A DNA stretch of 64,000 nucleotides from Sepiola atlantica (lineage: Eukaryota; Mollusca; Cephalopoda; Sepiida; Sepiolidae): the NCBI GenBank assembly GCA_963556195.1, contig OY744521.1, positions 133,559,788 to 133,623,787 of the forward strand, given 5' to 3'. A program made the translations under genes and the position numbers. This document shows positions 48,401-58,574 of this stretch, in pieces (position 1 is the first letter of the stretch; every line of letters begins with the position of its first letter). Below the pieces are notes generated by a model. The model saw only the letters and a program-made list of their open reading frames with translations. It was not told the origin of the DNA and did no database searches.

Positions 48401-48963
48401 AACTTATCGATAAAGTCCCGAAATGCCTTAACATCCCCGTTGCTGTTAGTTCCCCTACGTTTTCCCAAGCGATCTAAATCGGGATCCAAGACCGCGTTCC
48501 AGTCTCCCGCTAGAATTATCCGACGCGACGTATCCATAAAGGGCTCGATCCGCCGAAAAAAAGGAACCCGCTCAGAACTGGCGTTGGGCGCATAAACCCC
48601 AATAAGCCGAAAAGCCACATCCTTTACGGTAACATCAAGAACGCACAGCCTTCCCTCAGGATCTGCATAGATTGGGTCACACGTCGCATTCAGTGTGCGC
48701 TTAACTAGCCAGGAAACCCCTCTTGAGTGAGTATCAAAGTACGCTGAATAGAACTGAAAGTCTCTAGTCAGCGCACCCTGATAATCACTGGGAATAAAGT
48801 GGGTCTCCTGCAAACAACATGCATCCACGCCGAGTCGCTGAAGGTCACGTACTACTCGAAGTTTACGAGCGGTGTCCCTCAACCCTCGGCCATTTAGGCT
48901 TGCTAATCTGAGTGCCATTCTAGTGCTCTTAGAGTTGGGAACCCGAAACGAACATTGATGCAT
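45457..48963 (-). CDS. LINE-A ORF2: endonuclease-reverse transcriptase (Tx1-like), up to 1168 residues
   Basis: Nicks target DNA and reverse-transcribes the element RNA at the nick. AP-type endonuclease, residues about 16-260: N24 (SLNGRG), E53 (LQETHF), D154 and N156 (AGDWNAVLD), D246-H247 (SDHRL), all catalytic positions present. Reverse transcriptase about 440-760: KSPGIDGLPYELY (476-488), D602 (LDQSKAFDRVD), RQGCPLSPMLY (660-670) and YADD at 704-707. A C-terminal zinc motif C-X2-C-X8-H-X4-C is at 1026-1043. The ATG at 48963 overlaps ORF1 by 35 bp. A second ATG at residue 16 (MALRLASLNGRG, 48918) lies 8 bases past the ORF1 stop, fits the start of the endonuclease fold and is the one kept in LINE-B, so it may be the real start. 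Confidence 0.93.
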   Translation of the reverse strand: MHQCSFRVPNSKSTRMALRLASLNGRGLRDTARKLRVVRDLQRLGVDACCLQETHFIPSDYQGALTRDFQFYSAYFDTHSRGVSWLVKRTLNATCDPIYADPEGRLCVLDVTVKDVAFRLIGVYAPNASSERVPFFRRIEPFMDTSRRIILAGDWNAVLDPDLDRLGKRRGTNSNGDVKAFRDFIDKFDLVDKFRNEKPREVVWTWTASRGSDLGQLSSYLDRFLIRRVDLGLLDCPSFHNIVYSDHRLVRVRVNLDSPKPRLAGYWKFNTSLFDLKDFREQLLLTLQRELTGAIIGNKWWGHLKNVIRSFVADYSRRLNLRSRATKVALETSLSRAAEAGDSVTFTVAKTELNSLDNKADQGLIVRSRLKRVPHEATNMAASLRAEERRRSTDRHIASVTLSDGRLVTTNDGILEGFRSYFQDLFTKEPGLTMAQFDAYLADFSRLEATEAARCEGCINEDEVLEALRQVGLDKSPGIDGLPYELYLRLSPIFVPLLAVLFNSWFRNGYIPQYFTRGIIKLLRKDKSGGDGIGNFRPLTMLNTELKILAKILANRLQVVLFRLISPEQTCSVKGRTIQDNLHMIRLIIEKVDTEAALINLDQSKAFDRVDHRYLEAVLSSAGFGPHFRSWIRLFYANPGALVEVNGIRSKPFDLSRSIRQGCPLSPMLYVLALEPFLRRLRVNPVLRGITLSGACPMIKYSAYADDVTVLVTSSAEIRVVDMEIRRYEQVTGAKINCDKSVGLRIGAWRGVPLQGPFGWTDGPCKILGVWFGPDLQLEKNWSEVLKAVKAAARLWSLRNLTLKGRAEVCNSHIYPLILYRLSVLPLPAITLVELVKALFAFLWRGKQPMVRREICYLHPSEGGLGMPSVEIRQYTLRLHYLDRMCTPCEGNGEFWKEDTKKAFPALKSVHLHGGEAFRLPRRECSFYRECRQSLKYLLRVSESLSDTRVLSRKALYRVMVRGSVRDDITEELGLTKGELRLIWPWAPGLKCFDNYEASLTWLIIRNALWVGKKLYAAGLVETPSCVRCGDWEETTSHVFFHCPIVRPLCELIEGYTVRMLNGQFFVLESFSTCCNWAPSMKWEEHYMFLCLLAVMRGVIWSTRQKEVYGEETFTAPQLVLIFQSRLKMRVRLEKVKLPSADFNKRWVKVARLCRLNGANFEWYLDVP

Positions 48964-50803
48964 TTAAGACACCGACAGATGAACCCAGAGAACCTTGTCC
49001 CAATTCATTTGAGACGAGACCGTCCGGGGCCACACCGCCAATGTCTAAGGGGAAAGTTAGTTTTAATGCCCTGTAGAGTGTAGGATGGATACGAATAGGG
49101 ACCCTCCCAACACAAGATTTTTGCAGTAATACTACTTCTTCATCGTTAAAGAAAGCGAGAGGAGGCGATATATTAAAGGCGTTATTCGCTTCCTCCATCA
49201 TATTCCAAACACCTTTAGCTTTGTCTCTTGATCTGACCACGGATAAAAGTCTTTTAGCATCCAAGAAATTTTCCGGGTTGGTGATGTCTTTTTTGTTGAC
49301 TATCTTCAGTGCAGCTAGGTTTCGGTAGTTCTTCTTATGATGGTTTATCATAAGATTTTCAGTTTCGGGAGTAACTTTACAGACATCCTTGCCTGTGTAG
49401 AAAGGGGTCTTCTTTTTCCGGGCCTCTAGCGAGGGACTTCGATGGCGTTTCTGGGATGTGGAGGGGGCGGTGGGTGAGGCAGGAGGCGGCATATCGGTCT
49501 TCATTGGAGACGGGGGCGGTGTACTTTTAGGGGTGTTGCACGGGGAACAGAAAGGAGATGGAATGGGGGTAACGGTCTTATCTTTTGATAAGGGGGTCAA
49601 ATTAGATTCCCTTACTGGTGGGGATGACTTTAATGGTGGGGGTGCACCTTTGGCTGGAGAGCGACGTTCTTTGGCCGGGGGAGTTTGTTTTTTTTCCGCA
49701 TTACTTGTGGTTTCGGAAACCATTTTTTTTCCTTCGTTTTTTTTTCCCTTTTTTTCTTCAGATTTGCGCTCCTCGTCGAGAGACTTTTTAAGATTTAATA
49801 ATTCTTTGTACTTTTCTCCACCTGGATCGTTACTGGTTTCTATCTCTAGTTGTTCCTCTTCGGTCATCACTTGAGCGTATGACTTCGGTGATTTTTTTCC
49901 CGTCACAATGTTCCATACGACTTTTTTTTTGGGCGATTCATTTTCTGTGTTACATAAGTCCTCGAATTCCTCCGGGGTTACAGTTTCAGTTGTTGGCTTT
50001 GAGGAGGGAGTCTTCTTATCTGCTGCAACTTTAGGTGTCAAGTGTTCTAGCACTCTGTTCTTGGGGTTAGGCTGGGCCGGTTTAATCCTTGTGGGACAAG
50101 TAAATGTTAAGTGCCCAACCTCATTGCATATCCAACAAGCTGGACGTCTTCCAGCCACCACCACAGGCAATTTTTCTCCATTTGCTTCAATGTAGTATGG
50201 TACTTTCTTGAAAGCCGACTCGTTAAGCCACACGTCAAAAGACCATGTTCCGTTGAACTTGTCAACCGTAATAGCTGTTATTTCTCCGAACTTAAGTAAA
50301 AAGGCGCCTAAGTATTCGCCAGGAACCACAGCCGGAACTTCAAAAACTGAGATGGTCGTTCTCCTTCGACCCATGTATTCCATTCGCAGAATGTAGTCTT
50401 TCGTTATTATTTCTTTCTTCGAGAGTTCGATGCAGACTTCCTCTGTCTTAAAGAGACTATTCCAGGTGTTATAGCCTTTACATTTCACGATACGTTCAGC
50501 ACGTACTCCGGTCGTTGCAATTAATTTTGCGACAGTTTCTTTCGAGGACCTAATCAGTTTTTTGGACTTTCTGTCCACTACGAACATTAATATCGTTTTT
50601 TTCTGGAATTCCTCCAACCTTGGTAACTGTATGATTACTCCAGTTTCAGTCACGAAATCCGTGCAGTCTTTTGCTTTGGCGATAAAATCGTCAACGTCAA
50701 TTTTAAGGGCGGGTGCCTTAATCCAATCCGTTTTATCCGTAGGCTGAGATGGCTTCTCAACCACTTCAGAGGTCTCCGAAGGCGCACAGCTGGCAGTAGC
50801 CAT
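48929..50803 (-). CDS. LINE-A ORF1: nucleic-acid-binding protein, 624 residues
   Basis: Starts at a true ATG (50803; context CGGCCATGG). ORF1 proteins of Tx1/L1-like LINEs coat the element RNA. Visible: a conserved N-terminal region (about 35-220, with LMFVVDRKSKKLIRSS), a perfect CCHC zinc knuckle C223-X2-C226-X4-H231-X4-C236 (PACWICNEVGHLTFTCP), a long Lys/Glu-rich then Pro-rich disordered segment (about 290-480; PPPASPTAPSTSQKRHRSPS), and a C-terminal domain (about 490-624) ending SMFVSGSQL. No coiled coil is obvious. The stop overlaps the ORF2 start region, suggesting translational coupling. Confidence 0.9.
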   Translation of the reverse strand: MATASCAPSETSEVVEKPSQPTDKTDWIKAPALKIDVDDFIAKAKDCTDFVTETGVIIQLPRLEEFQKKTILMFVVDRKSKKLIRSSKETVAKLIATTGVRAERIVKCKGYNTWNSLFKTEEVCIELSKKEIITKDYILRMEYMGRRRTTISVFEVPAVVPGEYLGAFLLKFGEITAITVDKFNGTWSFDVWLNESAFKKVPYYIEANGEKLPVVVAGRRPACWICNEVGHLTFTCPTRIKPAQPNPKNRVLEHLTPKVAADKKTPSSKPTTETVTPEEFEDLCNTENESPKKKVVWNIVTGKKSPKSYAQVMTEEEQLEIETSNDPGGEKYKELLNLKKSLDEERKSEEKKGKKNEGKKMVSETTSNAEKKQTPPAKERRSPAKGAPPPLKSSPPVRESNLTPLSKDKTVTPIPSPFCSPCNTPKSTPPPSPMKTDMPPPASPTAPSTSQKRHRSPSLEARKKKTPFYTGKDVCKVTPETENLMINHHKKNYRNLAALKIVNKKDITNPENFLDAKRLLSVVRSRDKAKGVWNMMEEANNAFNISPPLAFFNDEEVVLLQKSCVGRVPIRIHPTLYRALKLTFPLDIGGVAPDGLVSNELGQGSLGSSVGVLNASMFVSGSQL

Positions 50804-50965
50804 GGCCGGAGAACGGTAGAAAAAAAATTAACAAACTCCAAATAAATAAAAATATAAGGAGTAACAAAAAGCAAGCAACAAATTTAACAAATAACGGTAG
50901 TAACAATAAATAACAATAATAACAATAATCACGGACTTACTGGCAGAGAAAAAATCACACAGAGC
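50804..50965 (-). promoter_or_regulatory. LINE-A 5' UTR
   Basis: 162 bp beginning GCTCTGTGTGATTTTTTCTC, with AAT-rich microsatellite-like sequence (ATTGTTATTATTG). LINE 5' UTRs normally hold an internal promoter; no specific elements can be picked out. A similar AAT-rich stretch occurs at the same place in LINE-B. Confidence 0.6.
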
Positions 50966-50983
50966 TTTGTTGCTTAGCTAGAC
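50966..50983. repeat. LINE-A target-site duplication, right copy (18 bp)
   Basis: TTTGTTGCTTAGCTAGAC, exact match to 44830-44847. Confidence 0.95.
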
Positions 50984-51081
50984 AAATAGTGTTTTAACAT
51001 TCACTCTTAATATACACGAATGTAGAACATTCCATTATTACTCCAAGGGGGAGACAGGCATCAATTATCTTTGTTACTACA
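50984..51081 (-). repeat. Gypsy-1 5' LTR, outer part (98 bp)
   Basis: Matches 41617-41714 without visible difference and ends at the TGTAGTAACAAAG terminus (51081). GGATT target duplication follows. Confidence 0.9.
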
Positions 51082-51459
51082 GGATTATCGACGATTAATC
51101 CGATGTCGGTGATAAGGTCAGCGTATTTAACCATGTTTTTTTTTTGAAGACATCCAAATCGATTGTGACTGTCGGCGGTTTCACCCACCTCGAGAGGCCT
51201 GGTATGGATTGAGGTGCAGCTTCAACCGGCGCTTTTCTTTCTGCGACTGTCATGGTATCCATGGGGACACAGGGCAAGGTGTGGCCATGGCCATCAAAAA
51301 CCAACGGCTACTAGAATAAAACCCCAAAAAACAATAGAGGGAAAGAGAAAAAAGTCCTAACACGAGAAAAAAAACGGCTCGTAAAATACAACTGAATAAC
51401 AACAATATAACCATAACTATTGTAGCAAAAGCAAAGCAACAATAATAACGCAGGAAATA
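51082..51459 (-). pseudogene. LINE-B 5' UTR and ORF1 start, right of Gypsy-1
   Basis: Minus strand. 5' UTR from about 51459 (AAT-rich near ATTATTGTTGC), ATG at 51262 (MDTMTVAERKAPVEAAPQSI), then PPTVTIDLDVFKK and, after a frameshift, KYADLITDIGLIVDNP. This matches residues about 30-56 of LINE-A ORF1 (LKIDVDDFIAKAKDCTDFVT). The next residues continue at 41545 on the far side of Gypsy-1 (NPKLEEIEKK), which fixes the insertion point. Confidence 0.8.
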
Positions 51460-51627
51460 TTCGTGACGTTCTCTACTCAACCCGCCCGATCCAAAAAAAC
51501 ACCGCTTTTTATTTAGTATGTTTTTCTACACCTGATTTGCATAATGCAACACTCTCAGTCTCGTAATTTAATGGACGTGGGTTCGCGCCTCGGTGTACCG
51601 ACCGTCACCTTCCGTGCCGTCACTACA
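51460..51627 (-). repeat. Gypsy-2 5' LTR, truncated (168 of 257 bp)
   Basis: Homologous to 36675-36842 over the same length. The TGTAGTGACGG terminus is at 51627 and GTAAT (target duplication) follows at 51628-51632. The inner 89 bp are missing where LINE-B begins. Confidence 0.85.
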
Positions 51628-51632
51628 GTAAT

Positions 51633-54600
51633 ATATAAATTATGTGTTGCGAGATTTAATATGAGGAATTAATAGGAAAACTTATGCCGAAATCTACATA
51701 CAGTAGAAAAAATATAACAACATGTAAGTAAATGTAGTGTTTAATGGAGACTTCAAATATAATAGGTGAAAAAGAAACGTGGGATTTAAGGCATTATTGA
51801 AAAATGTGCATACGGACATAATATCAGAGAAATCTTTTAAAATGATGAATATATTAGAAAACTAAAGACCAAACAATTTACTTCAGTATTTTTAGGAGGC
51901 AAGATAAAAAGAAAGGAATATCTGCAAAGATTAATAATAGACATGAGAAAGAAGAGACGAAACAAATAAAACATGCACACATCAAGAGAAAATTACAAAT
52001 CCACACATGGTATCCCTTCACTTAAACACATTTTGTGTCATTCCTTTTTAAAAAGAACGTTCTAAATTGATTTATCTTAATGTAAGATGTTTGTTATCAG
52101 TGTTAAAATACTAATAACCATTAGTAAATGGTGTGTTCATTGGTTTTGAAAAAAGTTTTCCGAATGTAAGGAAGAAATAATAATGTTGATATGTATATAA
52201 TAATAGGTATATATTATGATAGGTCTAAATTTATGTTGGACATATCAGTTCCCTTTGTACTATAATAGTTTAAAATGACCAGAGACAATCGTGAGTTGAG
52301 AACAAGAATTAAAACAAAATATTATTATTAAAATAGTGAAGATCGTAACTGTTAAATGTGTCTACGAATGATGTATATTGGTGGTACACGCCTGATGCAC
52401 TTGTACACCGTACCTACAAATTCGATACATCGCAATATGTTATTATTTGTAAATCTACTTGAGCGGCATAGTATTTCCTTATGTTAAATCCAGATGACAC
52501 TGGTGAATAAAAGGTGTGAGTTGATGTAAAGGTGCTATTAGCGTTGATGAACCGGGTTATTAAGCATTTTATGACGTAATAATTGCCTTAATATTAGAAA
52601 TATTATGAGGTTTATACGAATTCTGAAATAAAATGTTGCACAGTGGAAAATGTAGATGTTATGGTTCGGAAACTGGTAAAATATTCCCGTGTTTAATCGA
52701 ATAAGAATAGACAAATTCGCATCTATGTTACTTGTTTCTAAACAATAATTGCAACATTCATTTGTTGAATTCAATATTGCTGTATTTTAATTAACAAATA
52801 TGTAAGAAAACATTAAGAGTTGCCCATAGAATTTTAACATTGTGAAAAACGAAAGAAACAAAGAAAATAAAAACTTGATCCATCACGTGAATCAATATAT
52901 TGTAATGTGTTTATTTATTTTATTTTTTTAAATGGGGGGGGGGATTGTTCAATATAATGTTTTATTAATATTTGACATTTTTGGTCTTTACATACATTAT
53001 GATTTGGAAAATATTTATGCTTGTAAGTGACGTCAGATTGAAAACTCTGACTTTGTGGCAGGGAAATACAGGATCCCATCTATGAGGTGAATATAACCTA
53101 TCACGAATACACTATAACACTTCATCTAGCGGCATATGTAAAACAAAAAGACAAGTCCGGAGTCTGCATTCCTCGGCATTACAATGGAAAACTTTGGCAA
53201 ATCTATTCTCGGCCTTTCGCCACCATATTATATGAAGTATTCCTGAACTTATTCCATAGAATCGTTGATGCCTCATTTATTTGATCGAACTAAAATTGTG
53301 CATGAGGCTAATGTTATCAAACCGCATGAGATCCATACACCAAATTTAGAAAAAATCAGAAGTTTCAATTCCGTCAATGTTTCAGTATTGACCAGACTTT
53401 TTAAAGTCAAAGGTAAACCAGGTCGTATAATATGCGTTATATCGTTGGTGACCATATGGGCAAAGTAGAAAGTTTCTATAATTGACAGAACCAAATTTAT
53501 CCCCAAAAGCATTTCTTTTTATAGTCTTGGCCTTGAGCTTTGATTTATATATTTAAAAGTTAAACAACTATGATCTATATATTTCAAAGTTAAATAACCA
53601 TGATTTATATTTTGACCAAGTTTTGGTTACAATTAGGGAGCCTATATGGGCGCGAGGTTGTACACAAACAAACATAGTTTCAAAGTCGCTTGAACACATA
53701 ACATTAGTGTAGGACGTACATATATATGATGAATAGCGAAATAGAAATATATAAGCCTTAAGTCTCCATTGAGTAACTAAACATCGTTGATATGGCATAA
53801 TATTAAAACAAGTAACTAAAACATTTCAGTGTATGAATTAATTATAAGCTGTTGGTAGATATCGTTATGATATTCAAACAACTTTTTGTTTGAACTGTTT
53901 TATTAGGACTATTGTACGCATCGTTCCGGCCGATGAGTCTTCCAGACTGTTTACAGGTGTATTGTTTCCCTATTCAATGTGGTTTATTATTTACGAATTT
54001 AACTCCGATTAAACTTTTTATAATGCCGTTATGTTTTTTACTTCATAAATACTGATGCATGACGTGACATAAATGATCGAGTGGAAGGTGACATAAACAG
54101 CCGCATCTGCATTTCTTTCTAATAGGTTTCGTTTTCGTTATCTCAGTGTTGTCTCTTTCTCCTTTTAGAGTGACAACTTTTACGTCCTCGAGATGTATGC
54201 AATACTTGTATTCGAAAGTTTTGCTTCGGCGATATTTGACTCAGCCTGTTGAACGTCGAGAGTCAATTCATTGTACCTTTCATTTGTTCAATTTAATTAA
54301 AGACCAGTCATCCACTCGTGCGAGAAAATAGTGTTTATCCACCTGTGATCCGGAATTGCGATTTAAATTTATCAACCGTCGATGGTCAAATAAATCGACT
54401 TTTAGCCGCTCGAAACGTTTCACTGCTTTATTCTTTGTATTTGTTTATGATTTTATCGATATTTCCAGTGAATGGGCAGAATGTATTTCGTCAGTAATAA
54501 ATTGCTTGTTTCAATAAAAGCTTTTAATTCCGATATATTTTGTCAAGGGAAATACTGCCAAGGATTGCCGTCTAGAGCCGATAATGGAGATCTTTTATTC

Positions 54601-56879
54601 AGCGTACTGTTCGTGAGATACAGAAAAACGTGATCTGATGGGGTTGCGGGAAAAAAGAGAGAAACATGTAGAAGACGATTATGTAGATTGACGAGGATAC
54701 GAATAAAAAGATAAGACATATGAATAAGGTCTAATAACAAATTCGAGATAGGCAGGCAGATTTAATTAAAAAAGATGCATACGAATAAAGAGAGCTGGGA
54801 TATGGATATAAAACAACAACCAGTATCTATATATCTATATATCTTCATATCTATACAGATGATCGGTCATTATAATTATACTGCGGCTCATTTTTTATAT
54901 ATGTCACTGTCGTTTGGCCGATTTTCTTTTAAACAGGCTTGTCATATAATAAACCTATTTGTGCTATCGATACCTTCATCGAAACAAAGTAAAGAGTTTC
55001 TTTAGTTAGAAGTTTGAAAGCACGTTTAACATCTAAATACATTGCTTTGCCGACTACTGGTTTCGTCTTGTCTTAAATAAGGCACTGAAATGCTTCATTT
55101 ATTTACCGCAATCTGTTATAGTATTGCTGTGATTGAACAAGCTTCATGACAGTATGTAAGAAAACCCCTAATTATGATACAATTCAAGCTAATCAGAGAA
55201 TAGTCAGCTCTCTACTTAAACGATAAGCATCGAACAACTTGGTTTAGCTCCTGAATTTCTATGAGAAGAAACGTTTGTAACAAACGAAATCGATGACAAC
55301 AGCTTGCTGGCGACTTTGAACCAGTTCGTTTTTGCCTGATGAAGCCAGTTCGTCTTGAATGGCTATCTATCTTACATACAAAAAATAGGTTTCGATGAAG
55401 GAGAAACCACGTCTTCAGATCAAATCTTTTCAGGCACATATTCACGATCATGCACATATCAAGCAGTGCATATCTGCAACTGGTCAAAAAGCTACATATG
55501 TAGTCGGGGACGATCAAACGAAGATGGTTGAATAACAGGATAAGACGGACATCATCCGTGAAATTATAATTTCTGGATTTCTATCAGATTTTTCGAAAAC
55601 AGTATACTTTAGAATATAAATTATTGCTATTTATATCCGTACGGTTATCGGATTGCAAATGTAATACATCTATAGTTGTCAACTGATCTCTGACATTCGT
55701 ATTACTTTGTTACTTATATAAATCGACATATGATTCGCCTGTTGACCAAAATTCTACAGGTGTACACCATTAAAAAAACATACAAAGCCAGATCGGAAGC
55801 CAATGGCGAAATTATGCTATATAAGTGTAAATATGATTAGATTAGGAGTTTATATTTTACCGTTAACAGTAATAATTTCCTTCAAATTCATCGATTATGA
55901 TATGAAATAGGATCTACCGTTTTCTTTTTATTACAAATTACGGAGTAGTAGTAAATCTCCACTCTCAAAATAGTGTGCCCTCATTCTTCAACCAATCCCA
56001 CTGTAAATTAATACAGTAACAATATAATTCGGCGTCACTTTTTCTTATAATACCGTGTGCCCTCTCACTTTATATATGCGATTATAGCGGTAATAAAATA
56101 GATTTGCTAGTAACGTTTCTACATTGCAAATGAAACGCACATAAAAATACTTATTTTTAAGATTAAAAACATCTAAAATCTTCTCATCGTTGATGTTCTC
56201 AGAATATATGCCAACAATTACAGTGATCTTGTATTTGTGTAAATTAAGCGAAACAAGCTTTAATATTCCTATGTATCAGGCAACAATAGATATCTACACC
56301 AAAAGTTAGGAAAACAAATTATCGCGTTGAATTTTAATTACAAGTAAAAATAACTTCTATTTTATTTCTAAACACCATTGATACGAGCGGAATTAGGGCT
56401 GGCATAACCCAGTCTGTCATATACACACGTAATAGAATAATGGTGGTAGGCAAAATACAAGAAAACTTATTATTATTTTTAATCAAAATACTACTTGATA
56501 CTTTCCTGAATTTTGTGAGGATACTAATTGTTGCCTGATATGTAAGTGTAAACAATAGTTATTGTTTGAAAATGCGTTTTTCAAATGTGCTCTGATCTGT
56601 ATACGCGCCGAATCTTTCATACTATCATTGTAAGATAATAAGTGAAGGCTTAATATATTTTGTTGTGTGCGAATAAGACTATCTCAGAACTTGCGTCATG
56701 GACTTTATCGAGTAAAGCAATAATGAATTTTGTAGAAAATATAAGAAAGAGTAAAAAATATAACAAATGTGGATCTTATTTTTGAAGTGTAAAATATAAA
56801 AGAGATATTCCTAAGAACCGAAAAGGGAATAACGAAATATAGGAAAGTATACAAAGAAAATATAAATGGAGAAGAACAA
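51633..56879. other. unassigned intergenic sequence right of the nested stack
   Basis: AT-rich, with no recognised gene or element. A G9 run lies at about 52935-52944. GC-richer patches at 53050-53290 and 54050-54440 keep short open frames that match nothing I know. No microsatellite of note. Confidence 0.4.
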
Positions 56880-57310
56880 AAGTGAATAAAAAATAATCAA
56901 AATAAAAATTTTATGTGAATGAAAAGTTCGGAAATGAAAAGTTTAAGTAAAAAAAAATCAAAAATTATTTCAATTAATCATTTAAGAGAATGAAATATTT
57001 AGTCGAATGAAATAGTTATGTGAAAAAATTAGTTACAGAAATAAAAGTTACGTGCATTTATGGTTCACTGGAAATATATTATTAGGTGAATAGGAAATGT
57101 TTGCTCAATGAAATATTTGAATGAAAATACTTAGGCGAATAAGAAAATAGGTTGATAAAAATGTCTTAGAAAAATATGTGAATAAAAAAGACATTTGTTA
57201 GACAAATTGAAAATATAACGTGAATAGATGAATTAAGTGAGTGAAAAAAGTGAATGAAAAAGTGAATGAAAAAAGTAGATTAAAAGGTTTGGCGAAAGGA
57301 AAATATAAAG
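56880..57310. repeat. degenerate A-rich minisatellite
   Basis: GTGAATGAAAA-like units recur every 15-30 bp (for example TATGTGAATGAAAAGTT, TTAGTCGAATGAAATAG, TTAGGTGAATAGGAAAT, AAGTGAATGAAAAAGTGAAT). Strong purine bias on the plus strand. Units are too diverged to give an exact consensus. Confidence 0.55.
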
Positions 57311-58520
57311 ACGTAGTTGAATGATAGCATGATGATAGTCGATAAAAAAATCATTGAACACAAACAACAATGAAGAGAAAATGTAATAAAGAAGGAAAAA
57401 TCAAAGAATAAAATCTGAATAAAAACATAGTCAAAAGGGAAAGAGTAAAAAATCAGATGTCATATGTAGTTTTATAAAATGTGTAATAAAAACACGTTGA
57501 GGAAAAAATGGAAGATCAATACAGAAATAGACTTTTAATAGAAACATGCAGCCGTAACGTGCACTCGTTTAAACAGCGCGTTTTACGACGTAAATGTTAT
57601 TTCAAATTAAACTGTGACAGGAAATCCGATAGAAAGTATTCTCATAGGGATGCTTCTATTTAACGTGGACGCAACGATGATAGAATATTCTAATAAGTTA
57701 CGCATTGTGACTCACATACTATTTAAATAAAAGCGTGACTTAACGACTCATGGCCGGTGTGTTATCGAGTTATTAGAACGCATCTACAGAAATATTCGTC
57801 GATTCAATGTACGGTTTTACTGAAACTAAAACGTATGAGTCCGATCAACTGACGGACAACGCCCCTACCGCATATCTCTAGGAAGACGACAGAACACATG
57901 GTGAAGTGTAAAATAGAACATGACTTTAATATCAAAGAATAAAAGACAAAGTGTATCAAAAATCAACTTCAATGGCGTATGCTTTTTTATTGCTTAAATT
58001 ATCCTATTATTTTTTCGCCCGCGCTAAAAGATACGAGTGTGCATCATTACACGTCTTTATTGAATTAAGTAGAAAAAAAGGACTTTAAAAAGTCAATTTC
58101 GAATCGACGAATCACAAACATGTAATATTAAAGAGTGCAGCTGACATATTCAGTAAACATTTTTGTTGTTTTTATAGAATTCTGTTCGGCGTTCAAAAAT
58201 GGCGTAACAATTTTTCAGCAAACGACGTTGGAAATTTGGAACGAAAACTGAATCACCTTGTGCACATCGAAATTGTTATTTTCCTCGTCAAAGTAGAAAC
58301 ACAAAGATTGCATTTTGAATCCAATGGAACGAATTAAAAAATATCGAAAGAAAATGATATCCAAATTGAGTCGTGATGTAAAATAAAGATATATTACGAG
58401 ATATATGAACCACTCTCTCTTGGTATTTTGGTAACAATAAGCGATAAAGTGTCACTGATAGATGTTAATGCACAAAAACCCAAGTTAAATAAATTCTAGA
58501 ATTAAATATTTTTCTATAAC

Positions 58521-58524
<4 letters not shown>
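57311..58524. other. unassigned sequence
   Basis: No recognised gene. 57540-57920 is less AT-rich and of higher complexity than its surroundings, possibly unique host DNA. Confidence 0.3.

Positions 58525-58570
<46 letters not shown>
58525..58570. repeat. (AT)n microsatellite
   Basis: AT array of about 45 bp. 58571-59657 after it holds no recognised feature. Confidence 0.9.

Positions 58571-58574
<4 letters not shown>

Larger units (their letters stand above)
44848..50965 (-). mobile_element. LINE-A: full-length Tx1-like LINE, 6118 bp
   Basis: A non-LTR retrotransposon on the minus strand. 5' UTR 50965-50804, ORF1 50803-48929, ORF2 48963-45457, 3' UTR 45456-44848. It is flanked by an exact 18-bp target duplication and lies inside the 5' LTR of Gypsy-1. 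Both frames are open from end to end with all catalytic residues, so the copy may be competent or was until very recently. The 3' end (ACAAATAACTATA) has no poly(A) tail. Confidence 0.9.
41546..51081 (-). mobile_element. Gypsy-1: young Ty3/gypsy element split by LINE-A
   Basis: The 3' LTR is 41546-41714 (169 bp). The 5' LTR is split into 44777-44847 and 50984-51081, which add up to 169 bp and show no differences from the 3' LTR by eye. A 5-bp duplication GGATT flanks it. Net length without LINE-A and its duplicated target is 3400 bp, short for a gypsy element because gag-NC and protease are deleted. It is inserted in ORF1 of LINE-B. Confidence 0.9.
36581..51632 (-). mobile_element. Gypsy-2: outermost, old Ty3/gypsy element containing the nested stack
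   Basis: A 5-bp target duplication GTAAT is seen at 36581-36585 and 51628-51632. The 3' LTR (36586-36842, 257 bp, TGTAGTGACGG...CACTATTACA) is complete. The 5' LTR survives only as 51460-51627, its first 168 bp. By eye roughly one position in ten differs between the two, so the insertion is old. Between them lie the pol relic of Gypsy-2 (36977-39088) and, inserted in the 5' LTR, LINE-B, which in turn holds Gypsy-1 and LINE-A. Gag, protease and the N-terminal part of RT are missing. Confidence 0.85.

Noticed and set aside
49458..49874. Plus-strand Gly/Phe-rich frame of 138 codons
   Set aside because: Antisense shadow of the low-complexity Pro/Lys segment of LINE-A ORF1.
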